DNA of 64,000 nt from Achromobacter xylosoxidans (GCF_014490035.1 NZ_CP061008.1:4278001-4342000); one strand, 5' to 3'. Positions 34,164-42,606 are shown, counted from the first letter of the stretch. Notes: generated by a model from the letters alone, not told the origin. A program made the numbers and translations.

Positions 34164-34460
34164 CAGCACCCGCGTTGAAATGACGATTGCTGGTTGACCC
34201 GTGCGCTTCGCCATCAACCCGAACGCAGCGCCCACAAATTCAAACCTGGTTCTCGCCAGCCGCACGCGTCACCACGAGAAAGCCCCCGTCCCCCGCGCGC
34301 AGCGCCATCGCGCGACGCAAGACACAGCGTAAGCCCCAAGAGGCCGCCAGCGCGGCCGGCCTGGGGCGGGCCCCGCAAAACACGCCACCACCCCACCGAC
34401 CGTGGCCAGAACGCCAAGCACACCGCCCGCCCCAGCGCCCGTGAAGATTCAACCAGCCGA

Positions 34461-34624
34461 GCCTGTCGCGTCGGTGGCCTGCGGGGCGCGGGGCGTCGAT
34501 AAGCCCGACGGAATCCGTAGGGAAGGCCGAAGGCCTGGACGAGGATGAGGCAGGGGAAGTCCGGAGCGAAGGCTCCGGACCGCAATCGTTGCCCCGCGCC
34601 CCGCAGGCCACCGACGCGACTGGC
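34461..34624 (-). repeat. Structured repeat, copy 2 (inverted)
   Basis: Arms at 34465-34494 and 34591-34620 are a perfect 30-bp inverted repeat, extended by three more pairs beyond one mismatch. Read on the minus strand the core repeats copy 1: ACGATTGCGGTCCGGAGC, loop CTTC, GCTCCGGAC, the CCTCATCCTCGTC linker, then hairpin AGGCC-TTC-GGCCT, then CGGATTCC and TCGGGC. The second hairpin differs from copy 1 on both sides of its stem, so pairing is kept while sequence changes. Confidence 0.8.
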
Positions 34625-34661
34625 GTCTTAAGAACCTCGCCGCAGACGACAGACAGACATC

Positions 34662-35885
34662 TCAAGAACCAACCAGCAAACGCTCCCCACGCGGCAACGT
34701 CACTGCCCAAAACGCCAGCGCCACAACACTGATACCCGCCCCCAACAAGCACACCCCCAGCCAGCCGGCCTGAGCATAAACAGCAGTCGAAGCGATCGCC
34801 CCCAATCCGCTGCCCACCGCATAGAACATCATGTACCCGCCGACCAATCGACTATGCGCCTGCGGATTCACGCTGAAGATCATGGTCTGATTCGTCACGT
34901 GCAGCGCCTGCAGAGCGATGTCCAGGACCAGCACGCCCAACGCCAGCAGCCACAGGCTTTGCTCCAGGAAGGCAATCGGCACCCAGGCCAGGCAAAGCAA
35001 CGCCAGACCCGCGGCCGTGGTTCGCTCGCCCTGCCCGCTGTCGGCCAGTCGTCCCGCGCGCGCCGCCATCAGCACGCCCGCCACGCCCACCAACCCGAAC
35101 GCGCCCACCGCGCTATGCGTCAGCAAATGCGGCGGCGCGCTCAGGGGCAGTACCAGCGCGGTCCAGAAAGCGCTGAAGGCGGCGAACATCAGCAGCGCGA
35201 TCATGCCGCGCACGCGCAGCACGCGTTCGGTGGCCAACAGGCCGTAGAGCGAGCGCAGCAAGGCCCAGTAACCCATGTCCACCGAGGGCAGCCGGCGTTC
35301 CGGCAGGCGCCGCGCCAGCACCACCGCCAGCACGGCGGCCAGCGCCGCGGACACGACGTAGACCGCGCGCCAGCCCCAAAGGTCCGCCACGGCTCCGGCC
35401 AGCGTGCGTGCCAGCAACAGGCCGATGACTACCCCGCCTTGCGCGGCGCCAACCACGCGGCCTCGCTCGCCCGGTGCGGCCAGCGCCGCGGACAAGGCCA
35501 GCAGGCCCTGCGTCATTGCCGTTCCCAACAAGCCCAGCGCCACCATGCCCATCAATAGCCAGGGCGTGCCGGCCGACAGCGCCACGGCCGCCAAGGACAG
35601 CACCAGCAGCGCCAACTGTCCCAGCATCAGGCGCCGGCGGTCCAGCAGGTCGCCCAGCGGCACCACGAACAGCAGCGCCAGCGCGCAGCCCAGTTGGGTG
35701 GCCGTGACCACGATGCCCACCGCGCCTTCGGCGATGCCGAACTCGCGGCCGATGGCGTCCAGCAGGGGCTGGGCGTAATACACATTCGCCACGCTCAGGG
35801 CGCAGGCCACCGCCAGCAGCATGACCAGGGATCTGGGCATCGGGCCTGGGGGTGCGGAATCGGCGGGTTCTGGTCGGGCTGGCAT
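34662..35885 (-). CDS. MFS transporter
   Basis: A 407-residue inner-membrane transporter with 12 predicted helices. Motif A is visible as GDLLDRRRLMLGQL, and the N-terminal half has ANVYYAQPLLDAIGREFGI, typical of the YnfM-like/sugar-or-drug efflux group. The ATG at 35885 is chosen because GGAG precedes it by 6 nt; the TTG four codons upstream lacks a ribosome site. It is divergent from an HxlR regulator gene with a long dyad between them, so expression is probably induced by a compound it exports. Confidence 0.88.
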   Translation of the reverse strand: MPARPEPADSAPPGPMPRSLVMLLAVACALSVANVYYAQPLLDAIGREFGIAEGAVGIVVTATQLGCALALLFVVPLGDLLDRRRLMLGQLALLVLSLAAVALSAGTPWLLMGMVALGLLGTAMTQGLLALSAALAAPGERGRVVGAAQGGVVIGLLLARTLAGAVADLWGWRAVYVVSAALAAVLAVVLARRLPERRLPSVDMGYWALLRSLYGLLATERVLRVRGMIALLMFAAFSAFWTALVLPLSAPPHLLTHSAVGAFGLVGVAGVLMAARAGRLADSGQGERTTAAGLALLCLAWVPIAFLEQSLWLLALGVLVLDIALQALHVTNQTMIFSVNPQAHSRLVGGYMMFYAVGSGLGAIASTAVYAQAGWLGVCLLGAGISVVALAFWAVTLPRGERLLVGS

Positions 35886-35900
35886 GTCTTGCTCCAATTT

Positions 35901-35951
35901 GGTTGCTTTATAAAACCAGAATAGTAGTTTTCAAGGTTTTATAATGCAACC
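35901..35951. promoter_or_regulatory. Long operator dyad between MFS and HxlR genes
   Basis: The arms 35901-35917 and 35935-35951 (GGTTGC-TTTATAAAACC and its complement) match in 16 of 17 positions around a 17-bp spacer. The site is AT-rich and lies directly upstream of the MFS ribosome site and 52 bp upstream of the HxlR gene. HxlR/MarR-like dimers bind such dyads, so this is the likely switch of the pair. Confidence 0.65.
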
Positions 35952-36002
35952 GAAATTTCGATACGCCTGCCATCACCGCCTTTCCCTCAGCAAGGATCCG
36001 AT

Positions 36003-36458
36003 ATGGTCAAACGCACTAGTCTCGAAGGCGCCGCCTGCCCGGTGGCGCGCTCCCTGGACGCGATCGGCGACTGGTGGTCGCTGTTGATCGTGCGCGACGC
36101 CTTCGACGGACTGCGGCGCTTCGGCGAATTGCAGAAAAGCCTGGGCGTGGCCAAGAACATCCTCAGCGACCGGCTGCGCACGCTGGTGGCGCACGGCATC
36201 CTGGAAGTGGCCCCGGCCTCGGACGGCAGCGCCTACCAGGAATACGTGCTGACGGACAAAGGCCGGGCGCTCTTTCCGGTGATCGTGGGCTTGCGCCAAT
36301 GGGGCGAAGAACACTACTACGGCCCCGCCGAACCCCATTCGACGCTGATCGACCGCAAGCGCGGCCAGCCCGTGCGCAAGCTGGAAATCCGCGCGCAGGA
36401 CGGCCGCCTGCTCGGGCCGGACGATGCCGTGGTGCAGAAGACCGCGCTCGCGGGCTAG
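36003..36458 (+). CDS. HxlR family transcriptional regulator
   Basis: A 151-residue winged-helix regulator of the HxlR type, with the family cysteine at residue 12 (EGAACPVARSLDAIGDWWSLLIVRDAF), then RRFGELQKSLGVAKNILSDRLRTLVAHGILE as recognition helix and a short C-terminal extension. The conserved cysteine can serve as a redox or electrophile sensor in some members. Divergent from the MFS exporter at 35885; the shared dyad suggests it represses that gene and itself. Its stop shares a CTAG with the convergent gene. Confidence 0.9.
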   Translation: MVKRTSLEGAACPVARSLDAIGDWWSLLIVRDAFDGLRRFGELQKSLGVAKNILSDRLRTLVAHGILEVAPASDGSAYQEYVLTDKGRALFPVIVGLRQWGEEHYYGPAEPHSTLIDRKRGQPVRKLEIRAQDGRLLGPDDAVVQKTALAG

Positions 36459-37435
36459 CTCCGCTGCGCAGCCCCCGCGGCAGGCCATTGCCCGGTTGCC
36501 AGCGCGGTGGGCGAATACGAATCGAAGCGCCAGCGCAAGGCCAGCGCGCCGGGCCGGCGGACCACACGCCGCACATGCACCCGCCACAGCCGCTCGGCGC
36601 CCTCGAACTGCGCGATCTCCGGGCTGTCCAGGATGATTTCAGCGGCGCCCGTCAGCTGCAGCACGTCGCCGCGCTCGAAGTCCATGAACAGCAATCCGGC
36701 GCGCGGGTTGAGCACCATGTTGCCCAGGGTGTTGAAGAAGCGGTTGCCGGAAAAGTCGGGAATGGTCAGCACGTCGCCGTCCACCCGCACGAAGCCCGGC
36801 TTGCCGCCGCGGTGCGACACGTCGACCTTGCGGCCGCCTTCGTCCGCGTAGGTCGCCACGAAGAACGTGTCGGACCGGGCGATCAGCGCCCGCGCGGCAT
36901 CGTCCAGTCCGCCACGCTCATTGGGCACGCCCGGAAAGCGCAGCGCCGGCGAACGCGAAAACTGGAATTCCCGGGCCTGGATGTATTGCGGGCAATTGCC
37001 GAAGGACTGCGTCACCGCCACCTCGAAGCGCTTGCCGTCCCAGGCCGCGATGCGGCCGTTGGCGCGGTTGCGCCGGCGCGTGTGCAGCTCGATTCCCAGC
37101 AGGCCTACCTGCCGGTCCATCCCCAGGCCGGCCAGCAGCGGATCGTCGGCATCCGGCACGGCGGACACGCGCAGGCTGCGCGGATCGGGCGAGGACACGA
37201 AGCCGGGCAGGCCTTCCAGCACGCCGGCCCAGGGATCGCCCTGCCCGTCCACCGCGCCTGCTACCAGGAACGGCAACTGCTCAAAAAACAGGCGGTGCTG
37301 GTCCGGCATGTAGTCGCGGATGACTTTGGGTCCGGTCACCGCCATGCGTTCGGCGATCCCCACATGCTGTTGCAGCAGGCGTTCGCCGGCATGCCAGGGC
37401 GACGGCGGGAGGGTGGCGGGCTCTGCGATGGACAT
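36455..37435 (-). CDS. Pyridoxamine 5'-phosphate oxidase-like flavin/nucleotide-binding protein
   Basis: A 326-residue protein with a split-barrel FMN-binding fold. The second half contains ARSDTFFVATYADEGGRKVDVSHRGGKPGFVRVDGD and FFNTLGNMVLNPRAGLLFMDFERGDVLQLTGAAEI, hallmarks of the PNPOx-like/flavin-nucleotide-binding group. Reaction unknown; some relatives use F420 or FMN. The following GST gene lies 29 bp upstream of its start on the same strand, suggesting a two-gene unit for redox or detoxification work. Confidence 0.8.
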   Translation of the reverse strand: MSIAEPATLPPSPWHAGERLLQQHVGIAERMAVTGPKVIRDYMPDQHRLFFEQLPFLVAGAVDGQGDPWAGVLEGLPGFVSSPDPRSLRVSAVPDADDPLLAGLGMDRQVGLLGIELHTRRRNRANGRIAAWDGKRFEVAVTQSFGNCPQYIQAREFQFSRSPALRFPGVPNERGGLDDAARALIARSDTFFVATYADEGGRKVDVSHRGGKPGFVRVDGDVLTIPDFSGNRFFNTLGNMVLNPRAGLLFMDFERGDVLQLTGAAEIILDSPEIAQFEGAERLWRVHVRRVVRRPGALALRWRFDSYSPTALATGQWPAAGAAQRS

Positions 37436-37464
37436 GGCGTGCTCCTTGCGCGCGGCGCTCGCCC

Positions 37465-38103
37465 TCAGGCGGCCTGCAGGCCCACGGGCGAGCGGGGCAT
37501 GGCCACGAAGCGCGGCAGGCTTTCGATGCGGCCCAGCCAGGCGCGCACGTGCGGATAGGCATCCAGCGAGACGTTGCCTTCAGGCGCATGCGCCACATAG
37601 GCATAACAGGCCACGTCCGCGATGGTGGGCGCCGCGCCCGCCAGGAAATCGCGCCCGGCCAGTTCGCCGTCCATGACCTTGAGCAAGGCATGGGCGCGGG
37701 CCAGCGTGCTGTCCACGTCATAGGCCGCGCCGAACAACGTCACCAGGCGCGCAGCCGCCGGGCCGATGGCCAGCGGACCGGATGCCACCGACAGCCAGCG
37801 CTGCACCGCCGCCGCGCCGGCGGGATCCTCCGGCAGCCAGGCCTGGCCGCCGTAGCGCTTGGCCAGGTAGACCAGGATGGCGGTCGAATCCGCGACCACC
37901 ACTCCGTCATCGTCGATGACCGGCACCTGGCCGAAGGCGTTGAGCGCCAGGAACGGCGGGCGTTTCTGCTCGCCGCCGCGCAGGTCCACGTCGACCTTGC
38001 GGTGCGGCACGTCCAGCAGGGACAGCATCAGGGCGACGCGATGGGCGTGGCCGGACAGGGGAAAGCCATAGAAGGTCAGCGAGGGGGGCTGGGCGGTTTG
38101 CAT
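37465..38103 (-). CDS. Glutathione S-transferase family protein
   Basis: A 212-residue GST with an N-terminal thioredoxin-like domain (LTFYGFPLSGHAHRVALMLSLL, then GQVPVIDDDGVVVADSTAILVYLA with the cis-proline and the gamma-glutamyl-binding Asp-Ser) and a helical C-terminal domain containing PTIADVACYAYV. The catalytic residue is probably the serine or histidine in PLSGHAH. It conjugates or reduces electrophiles with glutathione. The LysR gene upstream on the same strand may regulate it. Confidence 0.9.
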   Translation of the reverse strand: MQTAQPPSLTFYGFPLSGHAHRVALMLSLLDVPHRKVDVDLRGGEQKRPPFLALNAFGQVPVIDDDGVVVADSTAILVYLAKRYGGQAWLPEDPAGAAAVQRWLSVASGPLAIGPAAARLVTLFGAAYDVDSTLARAHALLKVMDGELAGRDFLAGAAPTIADVACYAYVAHAPEGNVSLDAYPHVRAWLGRIESLPRFVAMPRSPVGLQAA

Positions 38104-38226
38104 GAGCGGGCTCCAAGTCGGATACAGGCTCCATCTTGTGCCGGCGCCGGGCGCGCGTGAACGGCCAGCGGCGGCAAGACACTCTTGCAGCGGATGAAAG
38201 AAAGATGGCGAGCGCGGGCCCGGACG

Positions 38227-39132
38227 CTACGCCGGCAGCGTCGCCAGATCGCGCCGCAAGGCCTCGACGCAGAACTCCACGAAGCTGCGCACCTTGGCCG
38301 AACTCTTGCGGCCTTCCGGATACACCAGGTGGACCGGCAGCGGCGGCAGCTCGAAGTCGCGCAGCACCACCTCCAGGGCGCCGCTGGCCAGGTGCCGCGC
38401 CACCTGGTAGGACACCACCTGCGTCAGGCCCCAGCCCTCGCAAGCCGCCAGCACCGCGGCCTGAAAGGACGTGACCGTCAGCTGCGAATCGACGCGCAGG
38501 CTGCGGGGCTGGCCGTCCTGCTGGAAGCGCCATTGCGGCGTGCGGCCCTCCATGGCGGCGGTGACGGTGCAAAAGCGCGGCAGCGACTCCAGGTCCCGCG
38601 GCACGCCGTGTTCGCGCAGGAAGGCGGGCGCGGCGCAGACCACGCGGCGCACCTGCCCCACCGGCACCGCCGTCAGCGTCGAATCCGGCAAGGCGCCGAT
38701 GCGCACCGCGACGTCCACCCGTTCGTCCAGCAGGTTCACCACGCGGTCCACCAGCAGCGTGCGCACGGAAACTTCGCGGTGCGTGCGCAGATAGGCCAGC
38801 ACCGCCGGCATCACGTGCAATTCGCCGAAGAACGCCGGCGCAGTGATGCTGAGCGCGCCTCGCGGCGCGGCCATCGCGCCGGTCACGGCGTCGTCGGCCT
38901 GCTCCACTTCGTCGAGGATGCGGCGGCAGTCGTCGGCATAACGCTGGCCGGCCTCGGTCAGGCGCAGGCTGCGCGTGGTGCGCACCAGCAGCAAGGCGCC
39001 CAGCCGCCGCTCCAGCGCCGAAACGCTGCGCGTGACGGTCGGCGCCGACATCTCCAAGCGGCGCGCCGCCGCGGCGAAACTCTGCGCTTCGGCCACCGCC
39101 AGGAATACGCTCATTTCATGGAATCGATTCAC
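38227..39132 (-). CDS. LysR family transcriptional regulator
   Basis: A 301-residue LysR regulator with the recognition region SFAAAARRLEMSAPTVTRSVSALERRLG. I start it at the GTG at 39132 (VNRFHEMSVFLAVAEAQ), which is preceded by GGAGG at 9 nt and gives the family-typical N-terminus; ATG 6 codons later is the alternative. Its neighbour downstream on the same strand is a GST gene, a common target of this CrgA-like subgroup. Confidence 0.88.
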   Translation of the reverse strand: MNRFHEMSVFLAVAEAQSFAAAARRLEMSAPTVTRSVSALERRLGALLLVRTTRSLRLTEAGQRYADDCRRILDEVEQADDAVTGAMAAPRGALSITAPAFFGELHVMPAVLAYLRTHREVSVRTLLVDRVVNLLDERVDVAVRIGALPDSTLTAVPVGQVRRVVCAAPAFLREHGVPRDLESLPRFCTVTAAMEGRTPQWRFQQDGQPRSLRVDSQLTVTSFQAAVLAACEGWGLTQVVSYQVARHLASGALEVVLRDFELPPLPVHLVYPEGRKSSAKVRSFVEFCVEALRRDLATLPA

Positions 39133-39190
39133 GCCTTGCGGCCTCCGCGCTGATTTTGGGAAAGAGAGTAGAAGCGCGCGCAGGGGCGCG

Positions 39191-40072
39191 TCAATCGAAC
39201 TCCTTGCGCAACCACCCCAGGAAAGCCTTGACCGGCGGATGGCGTTCGCGGCCCGGCGCGCACAGCGCGGTGTAGGCGGCCCCCGCCACCCGCACTTCAG
39301 GGCGATACGCCGCCAGGGTGCCCGCCGCCACGCTGTCCGACACCATGACGGAGCTGGCCAGCACCAGGCCCTGGCCGGCAATGGCGGCCTGCAGGGCATA
39401 GTGCTCTTCCTCGTAGGCATGCAGCGCCGCCGGCTTGCGCCAGGACGGCAGGCCTGCCGCCTCGCACCAGTCCAGCCAGCCCTGCTCGTACAACTGCGAA
39501 TCGCGCCAGCGCACGGTCACCAGCGACGGCGCGCGCCTGCCCGGCCGGGCGGCCAGCGCGGGCGCCCCATAGACGCCGAACCACTCCTGCAACGAGCAGG
39601 CGGCGTGCAGCCCGGGCCAGCGCGCGCGGCTGTAGCGGATGGCCAGGTCCACGCTGGCGTCGCGCAGCAGGTCCACCGTTTCGGGGCTGGTGTTCAGGTT
39701 CAGCTGGTATTGCGGAAACGCCGCGTAGAAGCGCCCCAGCCGCGGCACCAGCCATAAGGCCGCGAACGAATGCGTGGTGGACAGCGTCAGCGCACCCGAG
39801 GCCGGCGCGGCGCGCAAGGCGTCCAGGGTCTGCGCCACGTCGAGCAAGGCGCCATGCACGCCTGCAAAAAGGCGCGCCCCCTTCTCCGTCAGGCGCACGC
39901 CGCGCGGCACGCGTTCGAAGAGCGCGTAGCCCACGTGCCGCTCCAGCGCCTTGACCTGATGGGACACGGCCGTGGCCGTGACCGCCAGTTCGGCCGCGGC
40001 CAGTTTGAAGCTGAGCAATCTGGCGGCTGCCTCGAAGGTGCGCAACGCGGTCACCGGTAGCGTGGCAAACAT
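39191..40072 (-). CDS. LysR family transcriptional regulator, GcvA-like
   Basis: A 293-residue LysR protein; MFATLPVTALRTFEAAARLLSFKLAAAELAVTATAVSHQVKALE is typical of the GcvA/AmpR-like branch. It is divergent from the FMN reductase gene at 40201 across a 128-bp gap with ATTCATCAT repeats, so that gene is the probable target. The other LysR gene lies 58 bp downstream on the same strand but belongs to a different subgroup. Confidence 0.9.
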   Translation of the reverse strand: MFATLPVTALRTFEAAARLLSFKLAAAELAVTATAVSHQVKALERHVGYALFERVPRGVRLTEKGARLFAGVHGALLDVAQTLDALRAAPASGALTLSTTHSFAALWLVPRLGRFYAAFPQYQLNLNTSPETVDLLRDASVDLAIRYSRARWPGLHAACSLQEWFGVYGAPALAARPGRRAPSLVTVRWRDSQLYEQGWLDWCEAAGLPSWRKPAALHAYEEEHYALQAAIAGQGLVLASSVMVSDSVAAGTLAAYRPEVRVAGAAYTALCAPGRERHPPVKAFLGWLRKEFD

Positions 40073-40089
40073 GGATTCCTGGCTCTATG

Positions 40090-40125
40090 GATGAAATCAA
40101 TTCATCATATTCAAGGATTCATCAT
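40090..40125. promoter_or_regulatory. LysR-type operator with ATTCATCAT repeats
   Basis: GATGAAATCAATTCATC (40090-40106) is a dyad with 6-bp arms, and ATTCATCAT occurs twice as a direct repeat (40100-40108 and 40117-40125). The elements lie just upstream of the GcvA-like LysR gene and in front of the divergent FMN reductase gene. They fit a recognition site plus activation site of a LysR tetramer. Confidence 0.45.
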
Positions 40126-40200
40126 TTGTCGCCTGTCAGTCCGTAAGACAGAATTTTCCTCACCACATGGAAGCGTCCATGCCAACAAGAGGAACCAGAC

Positions 40201-40872
40201 ATGAATTCAGATCATCCCACCAAGCGCCTGCTGATCCTGGTCGGCAGCCCGCGGCGCGACGGCAACAGCGCGGCCCTGGGCGCGGCCGCGCTGCGCGGGG
40301 CCGAGACGGCGGGCACCCAGGCCACGCTACTGTTCCTGGACGACTACATCGAGGCCTTCCTGCCGGACTTGCGGCGTTCGCCCCCGCCGACCGACCGATA
40401 CTCCGAGCTGTTCCTGGAACACTTCCTGCCGGCCGACGGCGTGCTGATCTGCACCCCGATCTACTGGTACGGGATGTCGGCGCAGACCAAGGCGTTCTTC
40501 GACCGATCGTTCAGCCACTATGCCGGCCAGGGCCCCGAGCCCGACCGGGTGAAGCAGCGCATGACCGGCAAGCGCCTGGGCCTGGCGGTCGCGTCCGAGG
40601 AAACCTACCCCGGCGCGGCGCTGGGCATCGTGCACCAGATCCAGGAATACGCGCGCTACACCCATTCGGACTTCGTCGGCTACGTGCATGGCGCCGGCAA
40701 CCTGCGCGGCGAAATCGCGGCGGATCCGCGCCAGCCGCTGCAGGCGGCGGCCGAACTGGGCGCCGCGTTCTTTACCCGCAAGTACTCCGACTACCGGGTG
40801 GAAACGCCGCGCGCCCGCAATGTCTGGGAGCCCGCCCCTGCGTTGCGCAGCACGCCGGGCGTGCTGCCGTAG
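40201..40872 (+). CDS. NADPH-dependent FMN reductase/flavodoxin-like protein
   Basis: A 223-residue flavodoxin-fold protein. LILVGSPRRDGNSAALGAAALRGAE (residues 10-34) is the FMN phosphate-binding loop, and CTPIYWYGMSAQTKAFFDRSF the second FMN contact region. Such proteins reduce FMN, quinones or azo/nitro compounds with NAD(P)H. Possible target of the divergent LysR gene. Its last 82 bp overlap the 3' end of the AraC gene on the opposite strand. Confidence 0.87.
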   Translation: MNSDHPTKRLLILVGSPRRDGNSAALGAAALRGAETAGTQATLLFLDDYIEAFLPDLRRSPPPTDRYSELFLEHFLPADGVLICTPIYWYGMSAQTKAFFDRSFSHYAGQGPEPDRVKQRMTGKRLGLAVASEETYPGAALGIVHQIQEYARYTHSDFVGYVHGAGNLRGEIAADPRQPLQAAAELGAAFFTRKYSDYRVETPRARNVWEPAPALRSTPGVLP

Positions 40873-41624
40873 ACCTGCTTGAACACGCGGGTCAGATGGG
40901 CCTGGTCGGCGAAGCCCACGGCATGCGCGGCGTCGGCCAGCGCCAGGCCGTCGCGCAGCAGCGCCCGGGCCCGCGCCACCCGCCAGTTGCGCAGCCAGGC
41001 CTGCGGCGGCAGGCCGTAGCGCCGCGCGAACTGCTTGACCAGGGTGGTCCGGTGGCGGTCCTGCGCCAACGCCAGGGCCTCCAGGTCCGGCGCGCAGGCC
41101 GGGTCGGCGGCCATGCGTGCGCGCAGCAGCGCGCAGACGTCGGACTCGTCGTCGGCCGCTGCGTGGCTGGCCTGCGCATGCGCCGCCAGCAGGCCGAACA
41201 GCGCCGCGGAGATGCGCTCGCGACGCTCGGGGTCGGCGATGGGATCTGGCGTGAGTGCGTCCAGCCACGCCTGGCATAGCGCCGTATCGCGGATGACGGG
41301 CCCCGCCAGCGCTGCGCCGCCTGCGTACAGCGCAAGTTCGTGGTTCCTGAACCAGGCCTGATCGATATAGGCCATGCGGTACCCCAGCGGCGCATCCGAA
41401 GTGCCGCCGGTATGGACTTGGCCAGGCGCAATCACCACCAGATCGCCCTCGCCCGCGGCCTGCGGCTCGCCATGCACGGTGAAGGCGCAGCGGCCCTGCG
41501 CGATGGCGCCGATGGACCAGGCGTCGTGGAAGTGCGGCGCATAGCGGTAGCCGCGCAGGTCCGCGATCAGGACGTCGCCGGGCAGGCCGGCGCCGCAATG
41601 CCAGATGTGTCGGGAAACCGCCAT
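40791..41624 (-). CDS. AraC family transcriptional regulator
   Basis: A 277-residue regulator with an N-terminal cupin sensor (FHDAWSIGAIAQGRCAFTVHGEPQAAGEGDLVVIAPGQVHTG) and a C-terminal double helix-turn-helix (ARALLRDGLALADAAHAVGFADQAHLTRVFKQVYGSTPG). It belongs to the AraC-type group that often controls amino acid exporters or detoxification genes. The 3' end overlaps the FMN reductase gene by 82 bp; the proline dehydrogenase gene ends 21 bp upstream of its start. Confidence 0.88.
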   Translation of the reverse strand: MAVSRHIWHCGAGLPGDVLIADLRGYRYAPHFHDAWSIGAIAQGRCAFTVHGEPQAAGEGDLVVIAPGQVHTGGTSDAPLGYRMAYIDQAWFRNHELALYAGGAALAGPVIRDTALCQAWLDALTPDPIADPERRERISAALFGLLAAHAQASHAAADDESDVCALLRARMAADPACAPDLEALALAQDRHRTTLVKQFARRYGLPPQAWLRNWRVARARALLRDGLALADAAHAVGFADQAHLTRVFKQVYGSTPGVLRNAGAGSQTLRARGVSTR

Positions 41625-41645
41625 GGATACGTGTGCGTGGGGCGC

Positions 41646-42605
41646 CTAGCCGAAGTAGCTCTGGTCCGAGGTCAGCGTGCGGGCCAGCAGCCATGCGTTG
41701 CGGGGATTCTCGCCCACGCGGCGCACGGCATATGGCCACCAGTCGCCGCCAAAGGGCAGATAGACCCTGACGTTATAGCCCAAACGGCGCAGCGCGAGCT
41801 GCCAGTCCGGCCGCACGCCGTAGAGCATTTCGAATTCGAAGGCTTCGGGCGGCCAGCCGCGCTCCCGCGCCAGCGCCAGGATGGCGCCGGCCAGGCGGTC
41901 GTCATGGGTGCCGAAGACGGGCTGGAAGCCGGAATCCAGCGCCTCGCGCGACAGCATGATGGCGGCGGCGTCCAGATAGGCCTGGTCGATGCGCGCGCGG
42001 CCGGCGTGGTCCAGCGCGCGCTCCGGAAACGCGCCCTTGACCAGCCGCAGCGACGTGCGCTGGCGAATCGCCCAGGCCAGGTCCTGCGGCGTGCGGCGCC
42101 GCTGCGCCTGTAGCGTCAGGCCTGCCGGTATGCCGGCTTGCAGCAGTTCGCGGTGCAAGGCGCAGGTGCGGTCGCAGATGGAGGAATCTTCCATGTCCAG
42201 CACCATCCAGTCGCGTCCCAGGCCGACCGTCCGGCGCGCCGCCAGGCCGATGCGCCGGGCATTGTCGCGGCCCAGCGCATCGTCGCGCATATAGCCGATG
42301 GCCGTGGGATCGACCGACACGTGCACGTCCAGCCCCGCATGCTCCAGCGCCCGGCAGGCGCCGAGCGCCTGGGCCACGTTTTGCTCGATGGCCTGGGGAT
42401 CGTCCACATATTCGCCCAGGTAGAAGAGCGAGGCGCGGATGCCGTGCGCCTCGCGCAGCCTGGCGGCCGTGCGGACGGCGGCGTCGACGTCCGCGCCGCC
42501 GACGAAACGGGCCGCCAGCGACGTGCGGGCCGCCATGGCCCGCATCGCCCGCCCCACGCCCGGGCTGCGCGCCAGCGCGATCGCGGTTCTCTGGAACATG
42601 CTCAT
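41646..42605 (-). CDS. Proline dehydrogenase family protein, single-domain
   Basis: A 319-residue flavoenzyme with the beta/alpha barrel of PRODH, without the P5C dehydrogenase and DNA-binding domains of PutA. Conserved segments are LDVHVSVDPTAIGYM, WMVLDMEDSSICDRT, RLVKGAFPE, FGTHDDRLAGAIL, FEFEMLYGVRP and a C-terminal NVRVYLPFGGDWWPYAVRRVGENP. It would oxidise proline, or a related imino acid, to P5C and pass electrons to quinone. The start at 42605 is inside a hairpin context that could mask the ribosome site. Confidence 0.87.
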   Translation of the reverse strand: MSMFQRTAIALARSPGVGRAMRAMAARTSLAARFVGGADVDAAVRTAARLREAHGIRASLFYLGEYVDDPQAIEQNVAQALGACRALEHAGLDVHVSVDPTAIGYMRDDALGRDNARRIGLAARRTVGLGRDWMVLDMEDSSICDRTCALHRELLQAGIPAGLTLQAQRRRTPQDLAWAIRQRTSLRLVKGAFPERALDHAGRARIDQAYLDAAAIMLSREALDSGFQPVFGTHDDRLAGAILALARERGWPPEAFEFEMLYGVRPDWQLALRRLGYNVRVYLPFGGDWWPYAVRRVGENPRNAWLLARTLTSDQSYFG

Positions 42606-42606
42606 G

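Larger units (their letters stand above)
33663..34661. other. 1-kb gene-free region with structured repeats
   Basis: No open frame here looks like a gene: frames are short, arginine/proline/serine rich and lack ribosome sites, and the two most similar predicted peptides arise from the same repeat read in opposite directions. The region holds two inverted copies of a multi-hairpin element (33752-33915 and 34461-34624), a 12-bp hairpin (33981-34008), a 15-bp dyad (34103-34163) and an imperfect hairpin (34333-34367). The stretch 34168-34330 shows nothing I can name. Confidence 0.7.

Noticed and set aside
34240..34752. A 170-codon frame on the minus strand in the gene-free kilobase
   Set aside because: Part of its peptide (GPEPSLRT...SSSS...) is also encoded by the other repeat copy in opposite orientation, so it reflects the repeat element, not a protein gene; there is no ribosome site.
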